A stretch of 64,000 nt of DNA. It comes from Trichoplax sp. H2. Taxonomy: Eukaryota; Placozoa; Uniplacotomia; Trichoplacea. Below the pieces are notes generated by a model, which saw only the letters and a program-made list of their open reading frames with translations, had not been told where the DNA came from and ran no database searches. Of the stretch, positions 52,601 to 63,977 are shown in pieces. Location: the NCBI GenBank assembly GCA_003344405.1, contig NOWV01000090.1, forward strand, positions 234,152 through 298,151, given 5' to 3'. The translations under genes were made by a program, and so were the position numbers. Within the stretch, counting starts at the first letter, position 1. Each line of letters starts with the position of its first letter.

Positions 52601-53815
52601 ATTTATGATTAGAAACCGTTAGATATGGTTGCCAAAACTAGACCAATTATAATTATCATTAATCATCTAGTAAGTTTAAGGTCAAGTACATTATTTACCT
52701 GATTCTTAGTTTCACATGTGTAATAACTTAAGCTGCCTTCTACCACTACAAAGTAAGTCAAATTTTAGGAAATAAATATAATTTTGACCGATTGTGTTCA
52801 ATGTACAATTCTCTAAACTGTATAAGTGCTCTGTTTCATCGTATCGGCTACGATCCATAAACACCTTATTCTACAATGTATAATCCCAATACTATATAGT
52901 ATGAGTGCGATAGCTAGTTTCAGTTAATCAATTTATATTATTCTCAGATTATTATAAGAGTAGTAAACCATTAATGCCTTCACACTATTAAGGTCTATAT
53001 ATAAATTTACGTGCTAAACATCCGTTCATTATCAGTATCAATCATAAGCAATTCCGAAAGCAAAAATTTGATAGGAATTGAAATACAATATAAATCAATA
53101 CCAAATTAAACAACAAACAGTTTTTTATACTACGTCTAATATATGCAGTTGCAGGGGCACATTTAGAACCATTCGCTAATTGATTATCACAAAAGACTCC
53201 TATTAGAGAACTGTTGTGATTATTAGATTGTCGCAAAAAACTTTATATTTTGATTTTATATATAGATCTTTTAGCTGGCTTGCATATATTTCTGAAAATA
53301 CGAGTGCGGGACTATGTAGTGATGCTAATAAACAGCAATCGTTGCCGTAAAGCTAACATCATTGGAACATAATTCCACTTATGAGCTATTTATTTATAAA
53401 TTAAGATGGTACAACTTGTTTCAATCTAACGAATAAAACTAATAAAATACCGCGTAAGTATAAATTTACTGCAGGAAAAATAATTCTCATTATAATGTGG
53501 CATGATAACAACATGTAAGAAGCTAGAACGTAAAGTATGTGCATCCAAAAGATAAGTCCTTGAGACAGGATTAGGTAGGGGTTTGTTTAACAGTTTATAT
53601 ACCTATACTTGATAAACGAAATCTTAACTATTGTCCTGTTATCAATTTTATAGAAAAATGGGGCCTATTCAAAGTAGACAACATGATAAATAACACGCAG
53701 ATAATACGCAAGCCAGTAGCACAGTATGAAGCTTATTATGTACTCGTATTACGTGTACGTGATACGTGTACGATTCTCATTAGGCTTTTAATCATTTCTA
53801 ACATCTAAATTTCCG
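49611..53815. other. Intergenic, no gene seen
   Basis: AT-rich sequence. The 105-codon minus-strand frame at 50224-50541 has no recognisable motif and no support. It is otherwise featureless up to the start of the segmental duplication. Confidence 0.45.
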
Positions 53816-56800
53816 TAGCTTTAGGATGTAGTCTTACAGATAGTGAACTACAACTACAAATGCTATATTCATATTCACACCTAAGAGATAGACTTCGCAA
53901 TGATTGCCACGGTATGTGCTTACTATACACTTCATCTTATCGCACCTTAAATCTAATGGCTAATTGCAAGTTAACAAGTATCAATTAATAAACAAGACGA
54001 CTATAGAGAGATTTCAAACCTCATTACAAGATCAATCTCTCTTGTAATAAGATCCAATACTGCATGCAGAATAAAGTATCGTTACCGTAAGGTTATTACT
54101 GCTGCATAGGATATAATTACCTAAGTACTGCTATAATCATCAATTATTTATTATAAAGGCATGTCACCAAACACTTTAATGCATACTTAAGTGTTGATAA
54201 CGTTGTATTTTCTTAACAAGAGTACCTTATGCATTTGAGCTATGCGCACATTTATTATGATCTACTGTATTGCCTCTATTACTTCGATGTAAGTAGGTAT
54301 CATAATAAAACTGCAACCATATTTGATTCAGTATTTTATTTTAATTGCTAATAATTAAAGGTATTGGAAGATGTAGGTGTAAGCTATTACGATTACGATT
54401 CACTTTTAATTAGATTTATCCTAATGTACTGTACAACAATATTTAGCATATAGGCCTAACTAACAGTGTTGAAAGCTGTAACTTACGTCAGATAGACTTC
54501 AGTTAGTCTAACTCTTTGAATCTTTAATGAGCTAATAATCACAATATCATTTCCATTCCATCAAATATACTGATGCTGGACGATAATGACACTTGAATTT
54601 GGTGTCGTAAGAAATTAAGCATTGGTAACTTATAAAACCGTCTACTTGTAGCCAGTAGAGTTATATTCGCGAATGACATTCCGTATTTATTCATAAGCAC
54701 TTCAGATATATAATATTTGATTCAAATTTACATTTAATCATTTCATTTATGCTATACCTAAATATCTATGATCAGGTGTTTGCTTTTTTGGTTAAAGCAA
54801 AGATTATATTAATGTAATAGCTTAAAATATCATATGACTGTCCATATAAGATTTCAAAACTTAAGTAAGTCATCTTACAAACTTGTATTATACCGTAGCT
54901 TATCATTTAGAGAGAACAACATTGTCCTTGTCCTTTTATCGTGCTTTCCTTCGCAAATGCGAGAATCAAAATAGAGACCAGTTTACTAACAGCATCGTAT
55001 CAACCATACAGTACTATACAACCTTCACAGTTACTTGGCTAATGAAGATTTGAAATATTTCTCTCACTACTACTTCCTTCCCGTCATTTTACATTGTAAT
55101 AATCGAACTTAGAACTCCTGGTGTTATGGGGAATAAAGTTGGTTACTATTGCCAGATTTAAATAATAGTTATTAAATAATATCAGAATCAGCCATCACAT
55201 TACTTTGTTGCCAAGGTACCAATTATGATAGCCAGTAAATTTTCCGTTTAAATGAACCGGTACATATATCTACACAAAGCAATACATTAAAATAAATTTA
55301 CAACTAGATTATTTCTTACTACTGTATATATATGCAATAAAGTCTTCCGTTAAGGTCTCCATACTGTAATTATTCATTCTCTGATTCTATAACAATCCTC
55401 TGCACTGTCGGATACTTACAATTCTTGAGATACATAATATGCTATGCATTTAACAATATAGCCCGTAAAATAACTAATTCCCTAGCGAATTCGACTATAG
55501 CATCCCGCCATCCTTGATGATAACAACTAATGTTTAACATTAACAATAGTAATGTCCCTATTTCATTTCTGCCACGTCTACAAAATATTCTGTGAAGTAG
55601 AAATCATGATTCTCTAAAGATTAATCTTGCAAATAAGATAATCTGATAGCAATATACAGGCAATTGACTACGTAAATATCTATAGATATATCTGCATGTA
55701 AATGTGAAGAATTCTCTAAATGAAACGATTCTTGGACTTGAATTTAACCTTTAAAAATAAATAAATGAACGACATGTATATTTACTCGCTAAATTCGATT
55801 AATACCAACAACTACTCTTCATAGCGTAGCGACCTTGATTTCTTTCTGTTCCTTCGTAAATTACAATTATACAGACATTCTTGACTTTTATGAATTTAGA
55901 TCATTTATTCACAGTCAGCAAAATTCCAGCCACATCCCATCTGATTATCTCCTATTGTGAAAACCTTGATAACAAAAATCTACAAAAAAATTGATTAATT
56001 AGGAGAGCATGCTAGTCTGGGACAATTATTGTAGATATTAATTAAATTAATCAGACAAGTAGAACTTCGCAAGGAATGATGTCTGAAATAATCAATCTTT
56101 ATTTTTTATTCAGCTTGTTAATAGCTAACATAACTTTATCTACTCATATCTTATTATTTAGCGCCACTATTAATAATGCTAATGTAGCATGTTCATTAGC
56201 ATCCATAGTTATTAAAAGAACAATTCACGTACAGTACGGTAGCATTACAAACACACTTATTATATCTACTAATTAACAGCCTCTAAGCGAACATAGCAAC
56301 AAGTTATTTATTCCTCTAGTCCAAATGGTTCAGATGTTAGAAACACAACATTGTCGATGAAAAACTGTACAATCATCGGACAAATAAAAAACATCTCTAT
56401 TGTGTCTTTTCACGCACGAATACTATTACACTGCATACGATTGCGTATCGAAAATAACCTACTTCTATGTAATTTTACTATTTCTGTACCTATATGAATA
56501 AAATAGATTAAATACAAGTTACAGTGTTGAAAATGGTATATTAACTGTATAGAATATAACTAGATTTTAAACTGACCATTTCAAATCGCTATACGGGAAT
56601 ATTACTTTCCAAAATTTGGTAACATCTTCTACAGATAATTTTATATACTACTGTAGATGTTGAAGTCATGGTTAGCCAGTAGGTAATAATTAAATAATGT
56701 AAATTCAAATTCTTTGTCGCCTCTATTATCCCAAAATAACAAAAGACATCAAGCTCTTCCTGCACAACTACTGGAAATTAATTCAAGTTTTCCATTGGCG

Positions 56801-57050
56801 TATTCAATTTAAGATCCTCCTTCTTCAGTATTTATTATCTGCACGAGTGTATATAAAGGTCTAACATTCTCACATTTCCTTAGAACTCATTGCACGCGCA
56901 AGGTGTATAGAGAAACTATCCTGATACGGTAAGGAAATTATTTCAGTTTTATATCGAGTTCTTATTTTCATAGCTCAATCTGCCAGCATAGACGAAATTA
57001 CAACAATTCTAACAAACTAAATTGTTTTCATTCAATATATATATGTATGT
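53816..57050 (+). repeat. Segmental duplication, block 1
   Basis: This stretch, ending in the promoter and 5' intron of peptide gene 2, recurs further right. 53816-54110 matches 59022-59312. 54120-54720 matches 60457-61050, and its right half matches from 61474. 55540-55980 matches 61060-61453 and 62355-62760. 56000-57050 matches 62785-64000. Identity is high (mostly above 90% by eye). Block 3 carries a ~115-base insertion near 62925-63065 relative to this copy. Confidence 0.88.
56813..56928 (+). promoter_or_regulatory. Core promoter and 5' noncoding exon of peptide gene 2
   Basis: gatcctccttcttcag is at 56813-56828 and TATATAAA at 56850-56857. The noncoding exon ends at TACG|GTAAGG (56928/56929); the acceptor is TAG at 57050-57052, 11 bases before the ATG. 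The arrangement equals that of the 48.9-kb gene. Confidence 0.78.
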
Positions 57051-57063
57051 AGAAACTGACAAC

Positions 57064-57608
57064 ATGAAGTTCACGTTGGTCTTACTTGCCTCACTTCTCT
57101 TCTTGGCCGTCGCTGTACGTGCCGAGGAAGAACAACCTACAACTATTGAAGAAGTTAAAGATCAAGCCCCAGCAGAAAATGAAGAGGGCGAGGTAGCTGA
57201 AAAAGAAGAAGACGAGATCGAATCTCCTGAGAATGAATTACAAGATAGAGAAGCAGATGAAGAAGAAGAAGAAGTACCTGAAGAAGCTAAAGCAGCCTTC
57301 GTAAGTTATTGATAAACTCTTTATTTTGTCTTCAATGTTATATCTTATGAAGACTATTCTGTTAATGACTACTAGATGATAAATAATGTTAATAGTATAC
57401 TCTAGTAAACTTAAAATAAGGTGCTTCTTAAATTTCTCACTTCGAAATATCATCATTTTAACAGTGGAGACGCCGTCGTCGTCGTCGTCGCTTCGTCTAC
57501 CGTCGCCGCTTCTGGTACCGTCGCCGCTACTTCTACCGCCGTCGCTTCTTCTACCGCCGTCGCTTCTTCTACCGCCGCCGCCGATTCGGAAAGAGTGCCG
57601 AAAACTAA
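57064..57608 (+). CDS. Secreted Arg-rich peptide precursor 2 (antimicrobial-like)
   Basis: Coding exons 57064-57300 and 57465-57608, phase-0 intron GTAAGT..CAG, 126 residues. The start at 57064 is chosen over an in-frame ATG at 57022 because the latter lies in the 5'UTR intron. Signal peptide 1-20 is identical to that of the 48.9-kb gene. The propiece (21-79) has 28 Asp/Glu and 4 Lys/Arg, and shares SPENELQ and the EEAKA end with gene 1. The second exon encodes 47 residues: Trp, eight Arg, then hexads of RRR plus three aromatics (FVY, FWY, YFY, FFY, FFY), then RRRRFGKSAEN. It has 24 Arg and 1 Lys. So the mature part is built on a 6-residue unit where gene 1 uses a 7-residue unit, although signal, pro, intron and tail Gly-Lys are shared. 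It sits inside a segmental duplication, so copy number probably varies. Confidence 0.9.
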
Positions 57609-57784
57609 GCAACTTCTTCAATAGAAAGGATAAGACAACTTGTAGACTTTAGTGGCTGAAGATAGACACAATAGTGATTCGTAGAAACTACAATATAAAA
57701 ATGTAGCAGAACAGAGAATAGCATTATTTTTAAACTTGATGTAAATTGTCATTATCCTTGATTGGCAACTATTTTTACAACAGT

Positions 57785-57790
57785 AATAAA
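57785..57790 (+). terminator. Poly(A) signal of peptide gene 2
   Basis: AATAAA in 'cagtaataaaactctaattg', with the same neighbourhood as the signal after the 48.9-kb gene. Confidence 0.75.
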
Positions 57791-59021
57791 ACTCTAATTG
57801 AAAACATCTATTTGGTATAAATTACCATTGCAATCTATTGTTGATGTAAGTAACAGGCCAAAATACCAATCACCAGACGATAGTACACTGTAGAATTTTT
57901 TCATCAAATCATTCTAAATAGACGGCATGTAAATCGGCTAAACACGCTTATTTTCCCTTTTCAATCATAATCTATCGAATGTAAACGCAATCAGTTTACT
58001 TTACAAATAAAAATATATAATATAAGATAACTGCTTACCTTGGCTTCAATCTCTTTTCGAGATTTCCAGTGATGCATAACCAAAAATCGTATACTGTTAC
58101 TACAAGTACACAATCGAGTAACCTAAGATTTGATTCAATGCAAGTAGAGCAGTTCCCTTACGTTGAGACGATAGTAATAACATCGGAAGTAGCTTTAAAA
58201 TTTGATTCAATGTAAATAAAGTAGCTTCTGTATATGATGCAGCAATATTAACATCGAAAGTAAACTTTAATGCAGGCCAGTTTATTTACACGTCCGCCCG
58301 TCCGTCTAAGAAGATTTTAACTTTGCAAAGAAAAACTATCCAAACAACTTAGAGAAATAGGATAATGGTGCTTGGTCTTGTAATTTTTGGAAAGTCGATT
58401 CATGTTCATGCATTAGCCTACCATATTCCTATACTTTAGGGCAAATACATTACTTTAACACCTCAAAAGCTTGATTTTCCATCTGTCTGGGTAAAACAGA
58501 CATTACGTTCTATCTCATACCTTTTAAATCCACTTTTGTAAATATCAATACCTTCACCTTAACCCTTAACTAAGGCTTATGCAACACAGAGTACCATATA
58601 CATAGATAACATATACAGTAAAAGATTTGAATTACGTACTAGTCTTTCTTTCAAATGCGATTTAGCTTCGTAGATACACACTTAACTACGCATCAGATAT
58701 GTAAAAGAATATTCTGAGTCATATAGTGTTACACTTGGTATTATCGATATACTACCAAAGCACAGGACTACTAACAAATAGGTAAAATTATTACATTTCC
58801 TGAACAGAAAAGATAGTAGAAGAGTTCTGTAGAGCTTGAGTACGATGTCAAAATTTCTTAATGATATATTACTATCTTTCGAAGAGGAAAATGATGTCAG
58901 TAAAGTTGTAAATCCGTATACCATAATTATTATCGCGTTGTATATCATCCATGTAATATTATTACAGAGTCAACGGTGACAAGATATGATAAAAGCTGTT
59001 ATGATTCTTTTACAATCTAGC
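57791..59021. other. Intergenic with a small tandem repeat
   Basis: No gene was recognised. A ~70-base tandem pair lies at 58128-58268 ('tttgattcaatg.aa.ta.agcag' to 'taacatcg.aagta'). The minus-strand frame at 58682-58948 has no supporting motif. Confidence 0.45.
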
Positions 59022-59312
59022 TTTAGGATGTAGTCTTACGGATAGTGAACAACAACTACAAATACTATATTCACACCTAAGAGATAGACTTCGCAATGAT
59101 TGTCACAGTATGTGCTTACTATATACTTCATCTTATCGCACCTTAATTAAATCTAATGGCTAATTGCAAGTTAACAAGTATCAATTAATAAACAAGATGA
59201 CTATAGAGAGATTTCATACCTCATTACAATATCAATCTCTCTTATAATAAGATCTAATACTGTATGCAGAATAAAGTATCGTTACCGAAAGGTTATTACG
59301 ACTGCATAGGAT
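59022..59312 (+). repeat. Segmental duplication, left part of block 2
   Basis: Matches 53816-54110 almost throughout ('ctttaggatgtagtcttac' to 'gttattac.actgcataggatat'). After this point the match stops and unrelated sequence is interposed before it resumes at 60457. Confidence 0.85.
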
Positions 59313-60456
59313 ATCACTAGTACAAACTCCCGCCGCTTTGCTGACGGTTTACGATAATGTACCCATTTGTTAACAATTAACAGATAGTATTGCCACTCGA
59401 CATATAGCAATCAAAAATAACCGAGACAGGGGAACTACAGTAGGGTAAAACTACGAATTGCATGAGAGCAATAAAACTAATAGTACCTACTGATGTGTAT
59501 CAATCACTTATACCTTCTCAATAAGATTCGTTATGTTTCCACTCTTAGTCGTTAACGTTAGCACGAGGAACTTTGATACACTCCTCCTAGTAAGCTTACT
59601 GAAAATCTGCTTTATTTCGGATTTACTGCATTTAAATAGTACAGTATAGACGTAATGACGTATTATACCCTTATCTTAGTAATTTATTACCTTATCTTAT
59701 GCCAACACGTTAGGTTCAGTACAACAAGTTACTGTATTCTTACATACATAACAATATTTACATAAACCCTAGAGATCATTCATTTCTATACGAATTCACA
59801 GTATGTTAACTAACGTACGGTGATGGACATGCCAAGTTAACATTAGTATGGTTACTGTACATACAGTATTAATGCTACGTTAACATGGTAAGCGAAACTG
59901 AAAAAATACAAGTAATGGACTATGCTATATTAAGATTAGTTAATGGTCCAAAGCACATTATGATAACCAATGTACGGTGATGGACAAACAGTACTGTACC
60001 AAGTTAAGATTGGCAGGAACTGTACATTGTACAATGTCCTTAGTACCGTGGTCAATTCTACGCCAATCTTTACAATGTGTCTAAGGATCGCTTGCGTATG
60101 CAAGCAAAGCTTGCTCTGTCGATAACAACCGTTATAAGAAAATGTAACAATCAAAATGGCTGTGTAGAAAACTTTGTAAAGATTCTATGTTTATTCAATT
60201 TTCATCAGAGTATTACATCAAATCAAAATTGAAAGGCCCAGTGGCCACCCTTAGCGATATAACGAATACTATTTAAAAATCAGTACTCTGCAGGAATTAC
60301 TACCTTAGAGCTATTCGTTTTACATGAAGATATCTTGAGGTAAAAAGTACTGTAAGAATCTTATACTGACCTATTGAAATGAAACCATAATCAAAGTCAT
60401 CTAATAGTAGTATAAATACCCTCGCGCAGCTCGTTTGAAGGATGGGTGAGTGGAAT
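59313..60456. other. Insert within block 2, rich in TACTGTAC-type palindromes
   Basis: About 1.1 kb that interrupts the duplicated block compared with block 1, where the flanks are nearly contiguous. It holds several GTACAGTACTGTACC-like motifs (for example near 59855 and 59990) and 'gtacattgtacaatgt' near 60020. No coding frame is credible. It could be a small nonautonomous mobile element, but I could not define terminal repeats or a target-site duplication. Confidence 0.4.
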
Positions 60457-61453
60457 TACCTAAGTACTTCTATGGTCATCAATTATTTATTATAAAGACG
60501 TGTCACCAAACACTTTAATGCATAGTTAAGTGTTGATAACGTTGTATTTTCTTAACAAGAGTACTGTACCTTATGCGTTTGAGCTATGCGCACATTTATT
60601 ATGATCTACTGTATTGTCTCTATTACTTCGATGTAAGTAGGTATCATAATAAAAGTGCAACCATATTTGATTCATTATTTTATTTTAATTGCTAATAATT
60701 AAAGGTATTGGAAGATGTAGGTGTAAGCTATTACGATTAAGATTCACTTTTAATTAGATTCGTCCTAATGTACAACAATATTTAGCTTATACTGTAGGTC
60801 TAACTAACAGTGTTGAAAGCTTAATTTACGTCAGATAGACTTCAGTTAGTCTAACTCTTTGAATCTTTAATGAGCTAATAATCACAATATCATTTCCATT
60901 CCATCGAATATACTGATGCTGAACGATAATGACACTTGAATTTGGTGTCGCAAGAAATTAAGTATTGGTAACTTATAAAACTGTCTACTTGTAGCCAGTA
61001 GAGTTATATTCGTGAATTATATTCCGTATTATTCATAAGCACTTCATATATTAACGACAGTAACATCCCTATTTCATTTCTGCCAGGTCTACAAAATATT
61101 CTGTGAAGTAGAAATCGTGATTCTCTAAAAATCAATTTTCATAATAAGATAACCTGGCAGCAATGTACAAGTGATTGACTGTGTAAATATCTGTAGATAT
61201 ATCTCTTGCCTATCTGCAAATAAATGCCCAAGAATTCTGTAAATGAAATGATGCTTGGAGTGACATTTAATCTTTAAAAATAAAAATAGTAACAACTACT
61301 CTTTGAATATCATAATAGCGTAGCGACCTTGATTTCTTTCAGTTCCTTCATAAATTACAATTATACAGACATTCTTGACTTTTATGAATTTAGATCATTT
61401 ATTCACAGCCAATAAAATTCCAGCCTCATCCTGTCTGATTATCTCCTATCGTG
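60457..61453 (+). repeat. Segmental duplication, right part of block 2
   Basis: Matches 54120-54720, then jumps at about 61050 to sequence matching 55540-55980, so about 800 bases present in blocks 1 and 3 are missing. It ends at the N gap. Its two halves also match 61474-61745 and 62355-62757, nearly base for base. Confidence 0.85.
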
Positions 61454-61473
61454 NNNNNNNNNNNNNNNNNNNN
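61454..61473. other. Assembly gap (20 N)
   Basis: A run of N separating two overlapping copies of the duplicated block, as at 5.4 kb. The flanks may be two haplotypes or two array copies joined artificially. Confidence 0.98.
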
Positions 61474-63755
61474 TGTACAACAATATTTAGCATATAAGCC
61501 TAACTAACAGTGTTGAAAGCTGTAACTTACGTCAGATAGACTTCAGTTAGTCTAACTCTTTGAATCTTTAATGAGCTAATAATCACAATATCATTTCCAT
61601 TCCATCAAATATACTGATGCTGAACGATAATGACACTTGAATTTGGTGTCGCAAGAAATTAAGTATTGGTAACTTATAAAACTGTCTACTTGTAGCCAGT
61701 AGAGTTATATTCGTGAATAACATTCCGTATTATTCATAAGAACTTCAGTTATATAATATTTGATTCAAATTTACATTTAATCATATCATTTTATGCTATA
61801 CCTAAATATCTATGATCAAGTGTTTGCTTTTTTGGTTAAAGCAAAGATTATATTAATGTAACAGCTTAAAATATCATATGACTATCCATATAAGATTTCA
61901 AAACTTAAGTAAGTCATCTTACAAGCTTGTATTATACCGTAGCTTATCATTTAGAGAGAACAACATTGTCCTTATCCTTTTATCGTGCTTTCCTTCGCAA
62001 ATGCGAGAATCGAAATAGAGACCAGTTTACTAGCAGCATCGTATCAACTATACTATACAACCTCCACTCTCACTTGGCTAATGAAGATTTGAAAAGTTTC
62101 TCTCACTACTACTTCCTTCCCGTCATTTTATATAGTAATAATCGAGCCTATAACCCCTGGTTACCAGATACTTATAATTCTTGAGGCACATAATATGCTA
62201 TGCCTTTAACAATATTTGCGGTACTAGCATTTATTCTTTCATTGTCCATGACTGAAACAAGAATCACTAGATAATAATCCATAAAATAACTAATTTCCTA
62301 GCCAATTCGACTGTTGTATCCCGTCGCCCTTGACAATAACAACTGATGTTTACCATTAACGATAGTAACATCCCTATTTCATTTCTGCCAGGCCTACAAA
62401 ATATTCTGTGAAGTAGAAATCGTGATTCTCTAAAAATCAATTTTCATAATAAGATAACCTGGTAGCAATGTACAAGTGATTAACTGTGTAAATATCTATA
62501 GATATATCTCTTACCTATCTGCAAATAAATGCCCAACAATTCTGTAAATGAAATGATGCTTGGAGTGACATTTAATCTTTAAAAATAAAAATAGTAACAA
62601 CTACTCTTTGAATATCATAATAGCGTAGCGACCTTGATTTCTTTCAGTTCCTTCATAAATTACAATTATACAGACATTCTTGACTTTTATGAATTTAGAT
62701 CATTTATTCACAGCCAATAAAATTCCAGCCTCATCCTGTCTGATTATCTCCTATCGTGAAAGTCTCGATAATAAAAATCTTCAAAAAGATTTATTAATTA
62801 TGAGAGTATGCTAGTCTGGGACAACTATTGTAGATATTCATTGAATTAATCAGACAAGTAGAACTTCGCAAGGAATGATGCCTTAAGTGGCCAATCTTTA
62901 TTTTTTATTCAGCTTGTTAATAGCTACATAACAATATGGAGTAAGCAATCTTCTATTGTTAAAGAATAATAACATCGATAACAAATCCTAGTGAATTCAC
63001 AATGAGGAAATCATGTAATCAACCGCCAATGGCTTAATAAATATACAATTGTTATTAGCATTTCCCCATCCTTTATCTACTTATATCTTAATATTTAGCG
63101 CCACTATTAATAATGCTAATGTAGCATGTTCATTAGCATCCATAGTTATTAAAAGAACAATTCACGTACAGTACTGTAGCATTGTAAATATACTTATTAT
63201 ATCTACTACTTAACAGCCTCTAAGCGAACATAGCAACAAGTTATTTATTCCTCTAGCCCAAATGGTTCAGATGTTAGAAACACAACATTGCCAATGAAAA
63301 ACTGTACAATCATCGGACAAATAAAAGAAAACCATCTCTATTGTGTCTTTTCACCCACAAATACTATTACACTGCATACGATTACGTATCGAAAATAACC
63401 TACTTCTATGTAATTTTACTATTTCTGTACCTATATGAATAAAATAGATTAAATACAAGTTACAGTGTTGAAAATGGTATATTAACTGTATAGAATATAA
63501 CAAGATTTTAAACTGACCAATTTAAATCGCTATACGGGAATATTACTTTCCAAAATTTGTTAGCATCTTCTACAGGTAATTTTATATACTACTCGTAGAT
63601 GTTGAAGTCATGGTTAGCCAGTAAGTAATAATTAAATAATGTAAATTTAAATTCTTTGTCGCCTCTATTATCCCAAAATAACAAAAGACATCAAGCTCTT
63701 CCTGCACAACTACTGGAAATTAATTCAAGTTTCCCATTTTGCGTATTCAATTTAA

Positions 63756-63871
63756 GATCCTCCTTCTTCAGTATTTATTATCTGCACGAGTGTATATAAA
63801 GGTCTAACATTCTCACATTTCCTTAGAACTCATTCCACGCGCAAGGTGAATAGAGAAACTGTCCTGATACG
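63756..63871 (+). promoter_or_regulatory. Promoter and 5' noncoding exon of a further peptide gene at the right edge
   Basis: gatcctccttcttcag (63756-63771), TATATAAA (63793-63800) and the 5' exon ending TACG|GTAAGG (63871/63872) match the elements of the 57.1-kb gene. In that gene the acceptor lies about 124 bases after the donor, so the coding start here should lie just beyond position 64000. Confidence 0.8.
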
Positions 63872-63977
63872 GTAAGGAAACTATTTCAGTTTTATATCGA
63901 GTTCTTATTTTCATAGCTTAATCTGCCAGTATAGACGAAATTACAACAATTCTAACAAACTAAATTATTTTCGTTTA

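Noticed and set aside
56076-56276. 66-codon hydrophobic frame in block 1
   Set aside because: The copy at 62870-63210 is interrupted by a ~115-base insertion. The hydrophobicity is explained by AT-rich composition.
57022-57063. Upstream ATG extension of peptide gene 2
   Set aside because: It lies before the conserved acceptor TAG at 57050-57052, so it is intronic in the spliced message. The 48.9-kb gene has no equivalent.
57238-57621. 127-codon minus-strand frame with Gly/Arg/Asp-rich repeats, and plus-strand Val/Ala/Ser-rich frames across 57386-57652
   Set aside because: They are shadows of the CGN-repeat exon of the Arg-rich peptide gene. The real frame is fixed by the splice acceptor, homology with the 49.3-kb exon and the shared tail.
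59936-60154. 72-codon minus-strand frame
   Set aside because: It is composed partly of TACTGTAC palindromes and has no copy in the other duplicated blocks.
61927-62184. 85-codon frame beginning in block 3 of the segmental duplication
   Set aside because: The block 1 counterpart (about 54885-55150) is frameshifted by a 5-base insertion, and substitutions show no coding bias by eye.
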